Below, in pieces: positions 1 through 8,815 of a stretch of DNA of 64,000 nt. The notes below the pieces were generated by a model. The model was not told the DNA's origin, made no database searches, and saw nothing but the letters and a program-made list of their open reading frames with translations. A program made the translations under genes and the position numbers. The number at the start of each line of letters is the position of its first letter. Within the stretch, counting starts at the first letter, position 1. Source of the DNA: Streptomyces sp. NRRL WC-3618 (GTDB taxonomy: Bacteria; Actinomycetota; Actinomycetes; Streptomycetales; Streptomycetaceae); assembly GCF_001280005.1 (NCBI RefSeq), contig NZ_LGDW01000002.1, positions 1-64,000 of the forward strand, read 5' to 3'.

Positions 1-118
1 CCCCACCCGGGCGTCCGCCCCCGACGAGCAGTAGCCGTTCCTGTGGACTGAGCGTGAGCGAGTCCGTTCGGCCGCGCGCCCCGAACCCCCGACCCCCCGA
101 ACCCTCCGAAGGGGAGAC

Positions 119-3100
119 GTGAAACTCCTCGTCACCACCGTGACCGACGGCGACCTCTCGAGCCGTCAGGACGTCGTGCTGAGCGCCGACGCCACCACCC
201 CCGTCCAGGAGGTCGCCGAGCACCTGGCCCGGATGCGGGCCGAGGCCGCGCCCCCGGGCACGGCCCCGGAGTCCACCGCACGCGCCTGCTATCTGGGCGA
301 CGAACCGCTGCCCCCCGGAGCGCCGCTGGCCGCCACCGGGATCATGGACGGCAGCGTCATCGGCCTCGGGGCTCCGGTGCCCCGGACAGCGGTGGAGTAC
401 GGGCCGGAGCGCTCCGCGATGCCGCAGCCGCAGCGGATGGACCACGCACCGGTCGTCGAGCTCCAGGTGGTCGGGGGACCCGACGCCGGGCGGGTGCACG
501 CCCTCGGCGTGGGCACCCACGGCATCGGCCCGCTGGAAGGCTCCGCCGTACCGCTGCGGGGACGCGGCGTCCCGCCGGACGGCGTACGGCTGACCGTGCG
601 CCCGGACGGATCGGCCATCGTGGAGCTGCCGGGGGAGTTCACGGCACGGCTGTCCGTTCCGGAGCCGCCGGAGCACCGGGGCAAGCCCGATCTGCCGCTG
701 CTGCCGCTCGTGGCGGAGGACGATGAGGAGGAGCGGGCCGCCGACGAGCCGTGGGACGACGCTCTGCTTCCCGACGGCTGGGAACTGTGGCCCCTCGGCG
801 GCGAACTCCAGCTCGGCGCGTTCCTGTTGCGACTGACGGAACCGACCCCGAGGGACGCCGCGGTGGTGCCGTCCGAGGGCGGCGGCGGCCTGGACCACAA
901 CCGCCCGCCGCGCATCCTGCCGCACCTCGCACCCGAGCGGTTCCGGCTGCCTTCGCCACCCGAGCCGCTCGGACGCAGGCCCATCCCCCTGCTCGCGGCG
1001 TTCGCCCCGATGATCTTCGGCCTCGTCATGGTCCTCTTCTGGAACTCGTACTTCTACCTGATCTTCATGCTCCTGTCGCCGCTGATGATGGCGGCGAACC
1101 ACGTCAGCGGGCGGCGCCAGGCGCGCGTGGACCACGAGGGCAAGTGCCGCGTCTACCGCCTGCGCCGTGCCTCCCTGGAAGCGGATGTCCGGCACAAGGT
1201 CGCCACCGAACAGCGGCTGCGCACCGAGAACGCGCCCGACCCCGCGCTGGCCGGGCTCTGGGCGGTCGGCCCCGGCCACCGGCTGTGGGAGCGGCGCCGC
1301 GGCGACCCGGACCATCTCGCCCTGCGCATCGGGACCGCCGGGCAGCCGTCCCTGCTCGGCATCGACGACACGGCACGCGAGGACAACCACACCGCCGTCC
1401 ACTGGACCATCCCGGACGCCCCCGTCTGCGTAGACCTGGAGCACTACGGCGTGGTGGGCGTGGCCGGGGAGACCGGACCGGTCCAGGCGCTGGCCCGCTG
1501 GCTGGCGGCCCAGGCCGCCGTGCTGCACACCCCCCGCGATCTGCGGATCGTCGTCCTCACCGACAAGGCGTCCCGGCAGTCGTGGGAATGGGCCTGCTGG
1601 CTGCCGCACACACGGGACGGTCTGCCCGGCTCCCGAGGCGGCGCCGTCACCCTCATCGGCAACGACCCGGAGACGGTGGCGAACCGCGTCGCCGAGCTGG
1701 TCTCCACCCTGCGCACCCGCCAGCGGGCCGCCGAGTCGACCATGAGCACGGCGCTGCTCAGCGAACCCGACGTACTGGTCGTGATGGACGGCGCCCGCCG
1801 TCTGCGCGACGTCCCCGGAGTCGTGTCCATCCTGAAGGAGGGCCCCGGAGTCCGGATCTTCCCCCTCTGCCTGGACCACGAGGAACGCCTGCTCCCCGAG
1901 GAGTGCACCGCGGTGGTCCGCTACGAGAACCACCGGCTGACGCTGCGCCGCACCGGGCTGCCCGACCTGCCCGACATCCGGCCCGACCTGGTCGAACCCG
2001 CCTGGTGCGAGCGTCTCGCCCGAGGTATCGCACCGATCCGCGACGTCACCCCGGACGCCTCCGAGGGGCTGCCCGACCGTATCGGCCTGCTCGACCTGCT
2101 GGGCATGCCCGAGCCGAGCGGCGAGCTGATCGCGGCGCGCTGGGCCGAGCGCCCGTCGTCCACCTCGCTGCTGCTCGGCGCGGGCTACGACGGCGCGGCC
2201 GCCTTCGACCTGGTGAAGGACGGTCCGCACGGCCTGGTCGCGGGCACCACCGGCTCCGGCAAGTCAGAGCTGCTGCAGACCTTCGTGGCCTCGCTCGCCG
2301 CGGTCAACCGGCCCGACGAGCTGACCTTCGTCCTGGTCGACTACAAGGGCGGCAGCGCCTTCAAGGACTGCGTGAAGCTGCCGCACACCCTCGGCATGGT
2401 CACCGACCTCGACAGCCATCTCGTACAGCGCGCGCTGACCTCGCTCTCGGCCGAACTGCTGCGACGCGAGCACATCCTGGCGGCCGCCGCCGCCAAGGAC
2501 CTGCCCGAGTACCACGGCATGCGCCGCCGGGACCCGGATCTGCGGCCACTGCCCAGGCTGGTCATCGTCATCGACGAGTTCGCCACCCTGTACCGCGAGA
2601 TCCCGGACTTCATCCCCGGTCTCGTGGGCATCGCCCAGCGCGGCCGGTCCCTGGGCATTCACCTGATCCTCGCCACCCAGCGTCCGGCCGGTGTGGTCAA
2701 CGCCGACATCCGCGCCAACACCAACCTGCGGATCGCCCTGCGCGTCACCGACGCCGGCGAAAGCCAGGACGTCATCGACACCAAGGACGCCTTCAGCATC
2801 TCCCCGCACACCCCCGGCCGGGCCCTCGCCCGGCTCGGCCACGGCACGGTCGTCCCCTTCCAGACCGCCTACTGCGGCGCGTCCCAGCCCGGGGCCGCAC
2901 CGGCTCAGCAGCAGCGGCCGGTCGAGGCGGAACGGCCCCAGATCTGGGGCGCCGAACTGCCGTGGGAGCGTCTCGGCCGTGCCGTCGGGATGCCGGAGCC
3001 CACCGGGGAGCCCCGTGGCGCAGCCGTGGAGGACGCCCCTGCCACCGACCTCAACGCACTGGTGGAGGCGGTGCGCGAGGCGACGGAGTTGCTGGACTGC

Positions 3101-4705
3101 GTGCCCCAGCCCAGCCCCTGGCTGCCCCCGCTCGACAGCAGCGTGCTGATGGCCGACCTGCCGCAGCCCGACCAAACCGGCGGAGCCCGACTGGCCCCGG
3201 TGTCCTGGGCGTTGTCCGACCTGCCCGGTACGCAGGCCCAACTGCCCGTCCAACTGGACCTCGACACCTTCGGGCACCTGTACGTCATCGGCATCCCGCG
3301 CTCCGGGCGCTCCCAGGTGCTGCGGACCATGGCCGGCGCGCTGGCCCGTGGTCACTCGGCCGCGGACGTCCACCTGTACGGCATCGACTTCGCGGGCGGC
3401 GCGCTGTCCGCCCTGGGCGTGTTGCCGCACTGCGGCGCCGTCGTGCTCCGGGGCGACACCGAGCGGCTGGAGCGGCTGTTCGCCCGGCTCGACGCCGAAC
3501 TGGAGCACCGCCAGGAACTGCTGACCCGGCATCACGCGGCGAACCTGGCGGAGTTGCGCGAGATCGTCCCCCCGGCGGCCCGCCCGGCACACGTCATGCT
3601 GCTCATCGACGGCTGGGACGCGCTCGTCGACCTCATCGCCGATCACCACGGCGGCCGGCTGATGGACCAGCTCAACCGCCTGCTGCGCGAAGGCGCCGCC
3701 TCGGGTCTGCACGTGGTCGGCACGTCCGAGCGCGCCCTGCTGGCCTCACGGGCCAACGCGCTCAACGACAACAAACTGCTGCTGCGGCTGAACGACCGCA
3801 GCGACTACCACCTCGTGGGCAGACGCCCGGCCGAGATACCCGACATCGTCAAGCCCGGACAGGGCTGGGCCTCGGACGGCACCGAGCTCCAGGTCGCGCT
3901 GCTCGGGCCCGGAGCCACCGGTCAGGAGCAGGCGGAGGCGCTGCGCGCGATCGGCGACGAGGCGACCCGTCGCGACGCGGGACTGCCCGCCGCCCTGCGG
4001 CCCGTCCGGATCGGCTCGCTGCCCGCGAAGGTGGCCTTCACGGACGCGTACGAGAAAGTGGGCGACGAACTCCGCCGGCCCATGTGGGGATTGCTGGGGC
4101 TGGGCGGCGACGACGTCGCGCCCGTGGGAGTGGACTTCGCGGACTCCTCGCCGACGTTCACGGCCATCGGGCCACCCGGCTCCGGCCGCAGCACCACGCT
4201 GGCGAGCCTCGCCGTCTCCCTGCTCGCCTCCGGTACCCGGCTCGTCGTCCTCACCCCCCGGGAGTCGCCGCTGCGCGCCCTGAAGGGGCATCCGGGCGTA
4301 CGGCTGCTCACCTCGCGAAACCCCACGGCACAGGAGTTCACCGAGGCCCTGGGGAGCGGCGGGCAGTCCTGCGTCGTCCTCGTCGACGACGCCGACCTGC
4401 TCGTCCTGCCGGAGATCGACCAGAACCTTCGCGCTCTGGCCGAGTCCGGCAGGGACCGTGGCATCGGAGTGGCCGCCGCCGCCACGGGCGACACCATGGC
4501 CGGGGCGATGGGCTGGCTCGGCGCCCTGAAGAGGCAGCGCAAGGGGGTACTGCTGGAAGCCCAGAGCCTGATGGACGGCGATGTCCTGGGCGTCCGTCTG
4601 ACCCACGCCCACCTGCGCAACCGCAGGCCCGGCCGGGGACTGACCGTCGACCCGCGCTCAGGGGAACTGATCAACGTCCAGATCCCCGAGACCACCTTCG
4701 ACTGA
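119..4705 (+). CDS. eccC: EccC/EssC-type type VII secretion ATPase
   Basis: Motor ATPase of the type VII (ESX/WXG100) secretion system, a membrane-anchored FtsK/SpoIIIE-family protein that binds and drives export of WXG100-like substrates. The first ~280 residues are soluble and look ubiquitin/FHA-like. A paired hydrophobic segment lies at about 288-328. Three P-loop modules follow: GTTGSGKS at 709-716 with Walker B stretch VIVIDEFATL, a degenerate GIPRSGRS near 1058, and GPPGSGRS near 1351. At 1528 aa it matches a fused EccCa-EccCb rather than a split pair. The GTG start is supported by AAGGGGAG just upstream. No WXG100, EccB, EccD or EccE gene lies downstream, so the rest of any ESX locus would be left of the window. 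The family call is secure; the substrate is unknown. Confidence 0.93.
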   Translation: MKLLVTTVTDGDLSSRQDVVLSADATTPVQEVAEHLARMRAEAAPPGTAPESTARACYLGDEPLPPGAPLAATGIMDGSVIGLGAPVPRTAVEYGPERSAMPQPQRMDHAPVVELQVVGGPDAGRVHALGVGTHGIGPLEGSAVPLRGRGVPPDGVRLTVRPDGSAIVELPGEFTARLSVPEPPEHRGKPDLPLLPLVAEDDEEERAADEPWDDALLPDGWELWPLGGELQLGAFLLRLTEPTPRDAAVVPSEGGGGLDHNRPPRILPHLAPERFRLPSPPEPLGRRPIPLLAAFAPMIFGLVMVLFWNSYFYLIFMLLSPLMMAANHVSGRRQARVDHEGKCRVYRLRRASLEADVRHKVATEQRLRTENAPDPALAGLWAVGPGHRLWERRRGDPDHLALRIGTAGQPSLLGIDDTAREDNHTAVHWTIPDAPVCVDLEHYGVVGVAGETGPVQALARWLAAQAAVLHTPRDLRIVVLTDKASRQSWEWACWLPHTRDGLPGSRGGAVTLIGNDPETVANRVAELVSTLRTRQRAAESTMSTALLSEPDVLVVMDGARRLRDVPGVVSILKEGPGVRIFPLCLDHEERLLPEECTAVVRYENHRLTLRRTGLPDLPDIRPDLVEPAWCERLARGIAPIRDVTPDASEGLPDRIGLLDLLGMPEPSGELIAARWAERPSSTSLLLGAGYDGAAAFDLVKDGPHGLVAGTTGSGKSELLQTFVASLAAVNRPDELTFVLVDYKGGSAFKDCVKLPHTLGMVTDLDSHLVQRALTSLSAELLRREHILAAAAAKDLPEYHGMRRRDPDLRPLPRLVIVIDEFATLYREIPDFIPGLVGIAQRGRSLGIHLILATQRPAGVVNADIRANTNLRIALRVTDAGESQDVIDTKDAFSISPHTPGRALARLGHGTVVPFQTAYCGASQPGAAPAQQQRPVEAERPQIWGAELPWERLGRAVGMPEPTGEPRGAAVEDAPATDLNALVEAVREATELLDCVPQPSPWLPPLDSSVLMADLPQPDQTGGARLAPVSWALSDLPGTQAQLPVQLDLDTFGHLYVIGIPRSGRSQVLRTMAGALARGHSAADVHLYGIDFAGGALSALGVLPHCGAVVLRGDTERLERLFARLDAELEHRQELLTRHHAANLAELREIVPPAARPAHVMLLIDGWDALVDLIADHHGGRLMDQLNRLLREGAASGLHVVGTSERALLASRANALNDNKLLLRLNDRSDYHLVGRRPAEIPDIVKPGQGWASDGTELQVALLGPGATGQEQAEALRAIGDEATRRDAGLPAALRPVRIGSLPAKVAFTDAYEKVGDELRRPMWGLLGLGGDDVAPVGVDFADSSPTFTAIGPPGSGRSTTLASLAVSLLASGTRLVVLTPRESPLRALKGHPGVRLLTSRNPTAQEFTEALGSGGQSCVVLVDDADLLVLPEIDQNLRALAESGRDRGIGVAAAATGDTMAGAMGWLGALKRQRKGVLLEAQSLMDGDVLGVRLTHAHLRNRRPGRGLTVDPRSGELINVQIPETTFD

Positions 4706-4740
4706 CAGGGCCGGTGCGCGGCCGTGCCCGCCCGCACGCG

Positions 4741-4775
4741 GAAGTCGGCTCCTCCCGGCGGGAGGAGCCCACTTC
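4741..4775. terminator. Hairpin terminator after eccC
   Basis: A 10-bp perfect stem (ggctcctccc / gggaggagcc) with a 3-base loop is extended by a further 5 bp (gaagt / acttc) beyond one mismatch. It lies between the end of the secretion ATPase and the end of the decayed permease on the other strand, so it could end transcription from both sides. Confidence 0.75.
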
Positions 4776-4792
4776 TGGGGATGCGTGAGGGG

Positions 4793-5099
4793 TCACTCCG
4801 TGCGCAGGCACTCCGGGCGCATCATCCGCAGCAGCGGCGGCACGCTGAGCAGCGTGACCGCGACGACCACGACCGCGCCCACGCCGGTCATGGTCAGGAC
4901 GCTCGCCCAGTCCATGGTCTCCGGCCAGCGCCTCGCCCGCCGCGCGTCGCCGGGTCATGCTCCGGTCGGAACCGACCAGGCGCAGCGCGGCGAGGCGGCG
5001 GTCGCGGCGTTCGCCGCCGAAGCGGACGGCGGCGGCGATGAACACGGCGACCGGCGTCAGCAGCACCACGAACACGACCAGGACCATGAGCAGCAGCAA
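4793..5099 (-). pseudogene. FtsX-like ABC permease remnant
   Basis: Fragments of an FtsX/MacB-type ABC transporter permease. The upstream part reads through a membrane helix followed by the family-typical stretch RRLAALRLVGSDRSMTRR and GEALAG. The frame then jumps at about 4920-4930 into the true C-terminus of the same family (MDWASVLTMTGVGAVVVV, then a run ending MMRPECLRTE and a stop at 4793-4795). Most of the periplasmic region and several helices between these two pieces are gone, and no N-terminal part is present. An internal deletion plus frameshift is the simplest reading. No partner ATPase lies beside it. Confidence 0.7.
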
Positions 5100-5104
5100 C
5101 GAGC

Positions 5105-5135
5105 GACGGCCCGCCGGGGAAGCCGACGGGCCGTC
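5105..5135 (-). terminator. Hairpin terminator after VOC gene
   Basis: A 9-bp perfect inverted repeat (gacggcccg / cgggccgtc) with a 13-base loop sits about 20 bases past the stop codon of the minus-strand VOC gene. Confidence 0.7.
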
Positions 5136-5155
5136 GTCATGTCAACCCATGGAAC

Positions 5156-5935
5156 CTACTGGCTCTGACGCGGATTGGGCTTCATCACGGCGAACACCGC
5201 TTGGCTCGGGTCCGCCAGCCAGGCGATGCGCCCGACATCCGGTACGTCCGCGGCCGGCATGACCACCGACCCACCGCTTTCCTGTGCCGCGGTGACGGTG
5301 GCGTCGGTGTCGGCCACGGCGAAGTACGGCACCCAGCGCGGTTCTTCCTCCTCGCTCTGGAGCGGAGCCACCCCTCCGAAGGACCCGTCCTGCTGGTCGC
5401 CGTCCTTGATGCTGAGTACCCGGTACGTCATGCCCGGCGCCTGCATCTCCTCGGATCGCCAGCCGAACACTCCGTTGTAGAAGCGGATGGCTTCCTCCGG
5501 CTCGCCGACGTGCAGTTCCACCCACAGCAGCGTGTTGTCCTCGGACGTCTTCTCCAGTCCCATCTCTGACTGCAGTACGGCGAACTGCGCGCCCTGGGGG
5601 TCGGTGAACTGGCCGATCCACCCACCGTCCCCCACGTTCGTCGGCTCGACCCGCACAGTGCCTCCGCCGGCGACCACGGCACGGGCGGTGGCCTGGATGT
5701 CGTCGCTCCGGAAATACGTCGTCCAGGACGACGTGGCCCCCTCCTCGGTCAGCTGTCCGAGGGCGGCGACTGTCTTCCCGCCCTTCTGGAAGAACCCGTA
5801 CCCGCCCGCATCCGGTCCGGCGGACAGGAACCGCCACCCGAAGACGGATCCGTAGAAGGCCGCGGCCGCATCCGTGTCCGGACTGCCGAGGTCGATCCAA
5901 TGGGGTGACCCGGTACGGAAGTCGGTGCCCAGCAT
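5156..5935 (-). CDS. VOC (glyoxalase/bleomycin-resistance fold) protein, two domains
   Basis: A 259-aa protein made of two tandem vicinal-oxygen-chelate domains, each opening with the usual pattern of a short strand, a conserved D and an FYGSVFGW or FYNGVFGW helix. Actinobacterial proteins of this class are often annotated as hydroxylases or glyoxalase-like, and the substrate cannot be read from sequence. ATG start has a strong aggagg ribosome site. It is the second gene of a pair, 49 bp after a paralogue that shares the same architecture and several identical blocks (LTEEGA, GGTVRV), so tandem duplication is likely. Confidence 0.85.
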   Translation of the reverse strand: MLGTDFRTGSPHWIDLGSPDTDAAAAFYGSVFGWRFLSAGPDAGGYGFFQKGGKTVAALGQLTEEGATSSWTTYFRSDDIQATARAVVAGGGTVRVEPTNVGDGGWIGQFTDPQGAQFAVLQSEMGLEKTSEDNTLLWVELHVGEPEEAIRFYNGVFGWRSEEMQAPGMTYRVLSIKDGDQQDGSFGGVAPLQSEEEEPRWVPYFAVADTDATVTAAQESGGSVVMPAADVPDVGRIAWLADPSQAVFAVMKPNPRQSQ

Positions 5936-5984
5936 GTGTGTCCTCCTGTGAGTCCGGTACGAGACCCCGTCACTGTGCCCCCAA

Positions 5985-6782
5985 TCAGCTCCGGGGCGGG
6001 GTGAGCACTACGAAGTCCGCGTTCGACGGGTCGAGACAGACCGCCATCCGGCCGACATCCTCCATGTCCTGCGGCCCCATCTGCACGCTGCCGCCGTTCT
6101 CGGTGACCTTGGCGACCGCGGCGTCACAGTCGGTGACGTTGAAAACCGGGTGCCAGTACGGCCGCCCGTTCGCCAGGGTGAGGTGCTCGCTGGGCATCTC
6201 CATGAGGCCGCCGTGCATGCGTTCCTCGGGAAGCCCGGCGGGAGTGATCAGGGAGTACACGCCCCCGCCGCCCGGCAGCGCCATGTCACTGAACTGCCAG
6301 CCGAAGACGTCGCCGTAGAACCCCTTGGCGGCTGCGGCGTCACTGGTGTAGAGCTCGGTCCAGGACAGCGAGCCGGGCTGGTCCACCAGTTCCACGCCCT
6401 TGCTCGTCCCCGGCTGCCAGACGGCGAACTGGCCGCCCAGCGGATCGCTGTACTGCGCCATCCGGCCCCACTCCTCGAGGTCCATCGGCGCCACCCGCAC
6501 CGTGCCGCCGGCGCTCTCGACGGCCTGGGTCGTGGCGTCGGCGTCGGCGACGGTGAAGTAGAGCATCCAAGCCGAGCGCGCACCCTCCTCGGTGAGCTTG
6601 CCGAGCCCGGCGACGATCTTGCCGTCCCTCCGGAACATGCCGCCTTCCATGCCCTCACTCTCGCCCATGGGCTCGTAGTCCCAGCCGAGCACCGCGCTGT
6701 AGAAGGACGCGGTGGCCGGGACGTCGGGGGCGCCGAGGTCGAGCATGCAGGGGGAGCCGGGGGCGAAGTCCGTGGTGATCAT
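5985..6782 (-). CDS. VOC family protein, two domains (paralogue)
   Basis: A 265-aa two-domain VOC protein and the first gene of the minus-strand pair. Domain 1 starts with SPCMLDLGAPDVPATASFYS and domain 2 with SLSWTELYTSDAAAAKGFYG. It is clearly related to its downstream neighbour by domain order and shared motifs, but divergent enough to suggest an old duplication. The ATG start has gaaggga upstream. The role is unknown; small-molecule modification or resistance is common in this fold. No signal peptide or membrane segment is visible. Confidence 0.85.
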   Translation of the reverse strand: MITTDFAPGSPCMLDLGAPDVPATASFYSAVLGWDYEPMGESEGMEGGMFRRDGKIVAGLGKLTEEGARSAWMLYFTVADADATTQAVESAGGTVRVAPMDLEEWGRMAQYSDPLGGQFAVWQPGTSKGVELVDQPGSLSWTELYTSDAAAAKGFYGDVFGWQFSDMALPGGGGVYSLITPAGLPEERMHGGLMEMPSEHLTLANGRPYWHPVFNVTDCDAAVAKVTENGGSVQMGPQDMEDVGRMAVCLDPSNADFVVLTPPRS

Positions 6783-7359
6783 GTCGATGATTCCCTTCGG
6801 TGGATCCCTGATGAATCAAGCGTGTCACCGGGCAGCGATCATCGCGCGCCGACCGGCCGCCGTGAGCGACACGGCATGTGAGCCAGGTGAGCTCGAGCGG
6901 GTGCGGCGCCGCCAGGACGTCGGTGACCGCGGGTGAGCAGCGCGCAGGCCCTGGCCGGCTGATCGGGGTTGACGCTGACGCGGTCGCCGTTCTGCTTGTT
7001 GCGGGGCGGGGCGAGGAGCCGACCGCGGCGAAGGCAGGTCGTGGCGGCGCCGTGGAGCGACTGGGCGGCGAGGTCGAGAAGGTGCGGGTTGCGGCGGACA
7101 CGCTCGGCGATCTGGTGCAGACGGTGCCGGGCACCGACGCTGGGCTTGGGCAGGCCGGCGAGTTCTGGCAGACAGAGCGCGGGCAGGCAGGCACGGAGGA
7201 GGTCACCTCAGCATTTCCCACCTGGGTGCGGCCGGATTGGATCTCTCGTCGATCGAACCCCTTCAACTTCGCGACTAGATTGGCCAAATGTGATAGAAAA
7301 TGTCATTTCGGGTAGATCGGGAAGATTTTAAGATACCGTTTAATCGGACTTGTCCATTA
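6783..7359. other. Intergenic region without a convincing gene
   Basis: Open frames exist on both strands between the VOC pair and the M23 gene, but none has a ribosome site or a recognisable product. One minus-strand frame at about 6890-7210 gives a leucine- and arginine-rich sequence (for example RLHQIAERVRRNPHLLDLAA) that may be gene debris. The stretch from about 7260 is markedly AT-rich for this genome and probably holds the promoter of the peptidase gene. Confidence 0.4.
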
Positions 7360-7430
7360 GGTGCCCTCCCTTGCTTGGGCGGCACCCGGTGGAAAACAGG
7401 AATTCATTAGCCCGGCCAGGAGCAGCCGGG
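7360..7430 (+). promoter_or_regulatory. Structured 5' leader of the M23 peptidase gene
   Basis: Two hairpins precede the start codon: ggtgcc ... ggcacc at 7360-7386, and cccggc ... gccggg at 7411-7430. The second ends a few bases before the purine-rich ribosome site. The layout suits a leader that can hide or expose the ribosome site. Cell-wall hydrolase genes in Streptomyces are sometimes riboswitch-controlled, but no known riboswitch consensus could be matched by eye. Confidence 0.4.
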
Positions 7431-7445
7431 AAAAAGGGGGGGCAC

Positions 7446-8744
7446 ATGATCAAATTCATGCGCAGAGCACTCTTAGCGGTTGCGCTACTCGCAGCCATGA
7501 TCAGCGTCACCGGAGGGCACGCGCAGGCTGCTGAAGACGGATACCTGTGGTGGCCGGCGGACGGCACCGTCACCGGCGCCTGCGGCGAAGCACGCTCGAC
7601 GCCCACACCTCACGTTCACGCGGGAACCGACATCGCCAAGTCGCCGTCGGCTCCGGTCTATGCGGCGCAGGACGGAACGGTCCGGTGGAACGCCGTCGGG
7701 TCCGACCCGGGCGGATACGGCAACTACCTCGACGTCAATCACAGCGGCGGGTGGTCCACCCGCTACGCGCACCTGGCCGAGTCGCCCAGTCGTCCACTTG
7801 TCGCCGACGGTGCACAGGTCGTACGAGGCCAGCTGATCGGGCACACCGCAGTCAACGGTGACTCCACAGGGCTGCACGTCCACTTCGAGATCCGGAAGAA
7901 CAACGTGGTGCAGTGCCCCGCGAACGCCGGTAGGGGAACCGTCATCACGGCTCGTACCCGCACGACGACCAGCATCGGCGCCCCTTCCGGCCCCGAGACC
8001 GTCAAAAACGGCGGCGGCGTGCACATCACCGGCCCGAACTCCTACACCGATGTCTCCAGTTCAGGCCAGATCTACGCCTGGAACGGCGGCTACTACGGCG
8101 GCAGCCCCGGTGGCTATACCGGCCGCTTCGTCGACGCCAAGGTAACCGCCAACGGAGGCGGCTACTGGCTGCTCACCTCCGCCGGACAGATCTACGCCTA
8201 CGGCAACGCCCCGTACAAGGGCGGCAGCCCCACCGGCTACGACCAGGAGATCGTGGCCATGGCCCCAACCCCTGACAATCAGGGCTATGTCATGGTCAGC
8301 GCCGGCGGTCAGGTCTACGCCTACGGCAACGCCGCGTACCGGGGCGGCAGCCCCACCGGGTACACGGGCCGATTCGTCGACGTGGAGATGACGCCCGACG
8401 GAGGCGGCTACTGGCTGCTCACCTCCGGCGGACAGATCTACGCCTACGGCAACGCCCCATACATGGGTGGCAGCCCCACAGGCTACGACCGTGCCATCGT
8501 CGCCATGTCCCGAACTGCCAACGGCCAGGGCTACGTCATGGTCAGTAAGACGGGCCAGATCTACGCCTACGGCAACGCCGCATACAAGGGCGGCAGCCCC
8601 GGCGGAATCACCGGGGAGATCTCAGACGTCGGCTACCGCACCGACGGCGTCGACGGCTACGTCCTCATCTCCACCACGGGCGCCCACTACGCCTACAACA
8701 GCCCGTTCCTCGGCAACCCCACAGGAACAGCAGCGATCTTCTGA
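7446..8744 (+). CDS. Secreted M23 (LytM) peptidase with propeller-like repeats
   Basis: A 432-aa secreted zinc metallopeptidase expected to cut peptidoglycan cross-bridges. Residues 1-28 are a signal peptide (basic MIKFMRRALLAV start, AQA cleavage site). The M23 domain has the metal motifs HAGTD (~residue 57) and HVHFE (~143). From about residue 205 come six repeats of ~41 aa around the core GQIYAYGNAPYKGGSPTG, alternating between two half-types, probably a propeller for wall or glycan binding. The ATG at 7446 is chosen for its aaaaagggggg ribosome site; a longer frame from 7350 lacks one. Codon 10 is a TTA, so expression may need the bldA tRNA. A strong terminator follows. Confidence 0.9.
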   Translation: MIKFMRRALLAVALLAAMISVTGGHAQAAEDGYLWWPADGTVTGACGEARSTPTPHVHAGTDIAKSPSAPVYAAQDGTVRWNAVGSDPGGYGNYLDVNHSGGWSTRYAHLAESPSRPLVADGAQVVRGQLIGHTAVNGDSTGLHVHFEIRKNNVVQCPANAGRGTVITARTRTTTSIGAPSGPETVKNGGGVHITGPNSYTDVSSSGQIYAWNGGYYGGSPGGYTGRFVDAKVTANGGGYWLLTSAGQIYAYGNAPYKGGSPTGYDQEIVAMAPTPDNQGYVMVSAGGQVYAYGNAAYRGGSPTGYTGRFVDVEMTPDGGGYWLLTSGGQIYAYGNAPYMGGSPTGYDRAIVAMSRTANGQGYVMVSKTGQIYAYGNAAYKGGSPGGITGEISDVGYRTDGVDGYVLISTTGAHYAYNSPFLGNPTGTAAIF

Positions 8745-8779
8745 CCTGCTGTCACATCGACCAACCACGCCGTAGACAC

Positions 8780-8815
8780 GACGGTGCCCAGCGATTACCT
8801 CGACTGGGCACCGTC
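8780..8815. terminator. Bidirectional hairpin terminator
   Basis: A 12-bp perfect stem (gacggtgcccag / ctgggcaccgtc) with a 12-base loop lies between two convergent genes. Its right arm includes the last bases of the stop codon of the minus-strand glycosyltransferase. Confidence 0.8.

Noticed and set aside
751..4788. Long 1345-aa open frame on the plus strand inside the secretion ATPase gene
   Set aside because: It is an arginine/proline-rich alternate-frame reading of a GC-rich gene with no family motifs, while the other frame has three P-loop modules.
7360..7430. Known riboswitch class (c-di-AMP ydaO or c-di-GMP) in the M23 leader
   Set aside because: Hairpins are present, but no conserved core of either class could be matched by eye, so only a structured leader is claimed.
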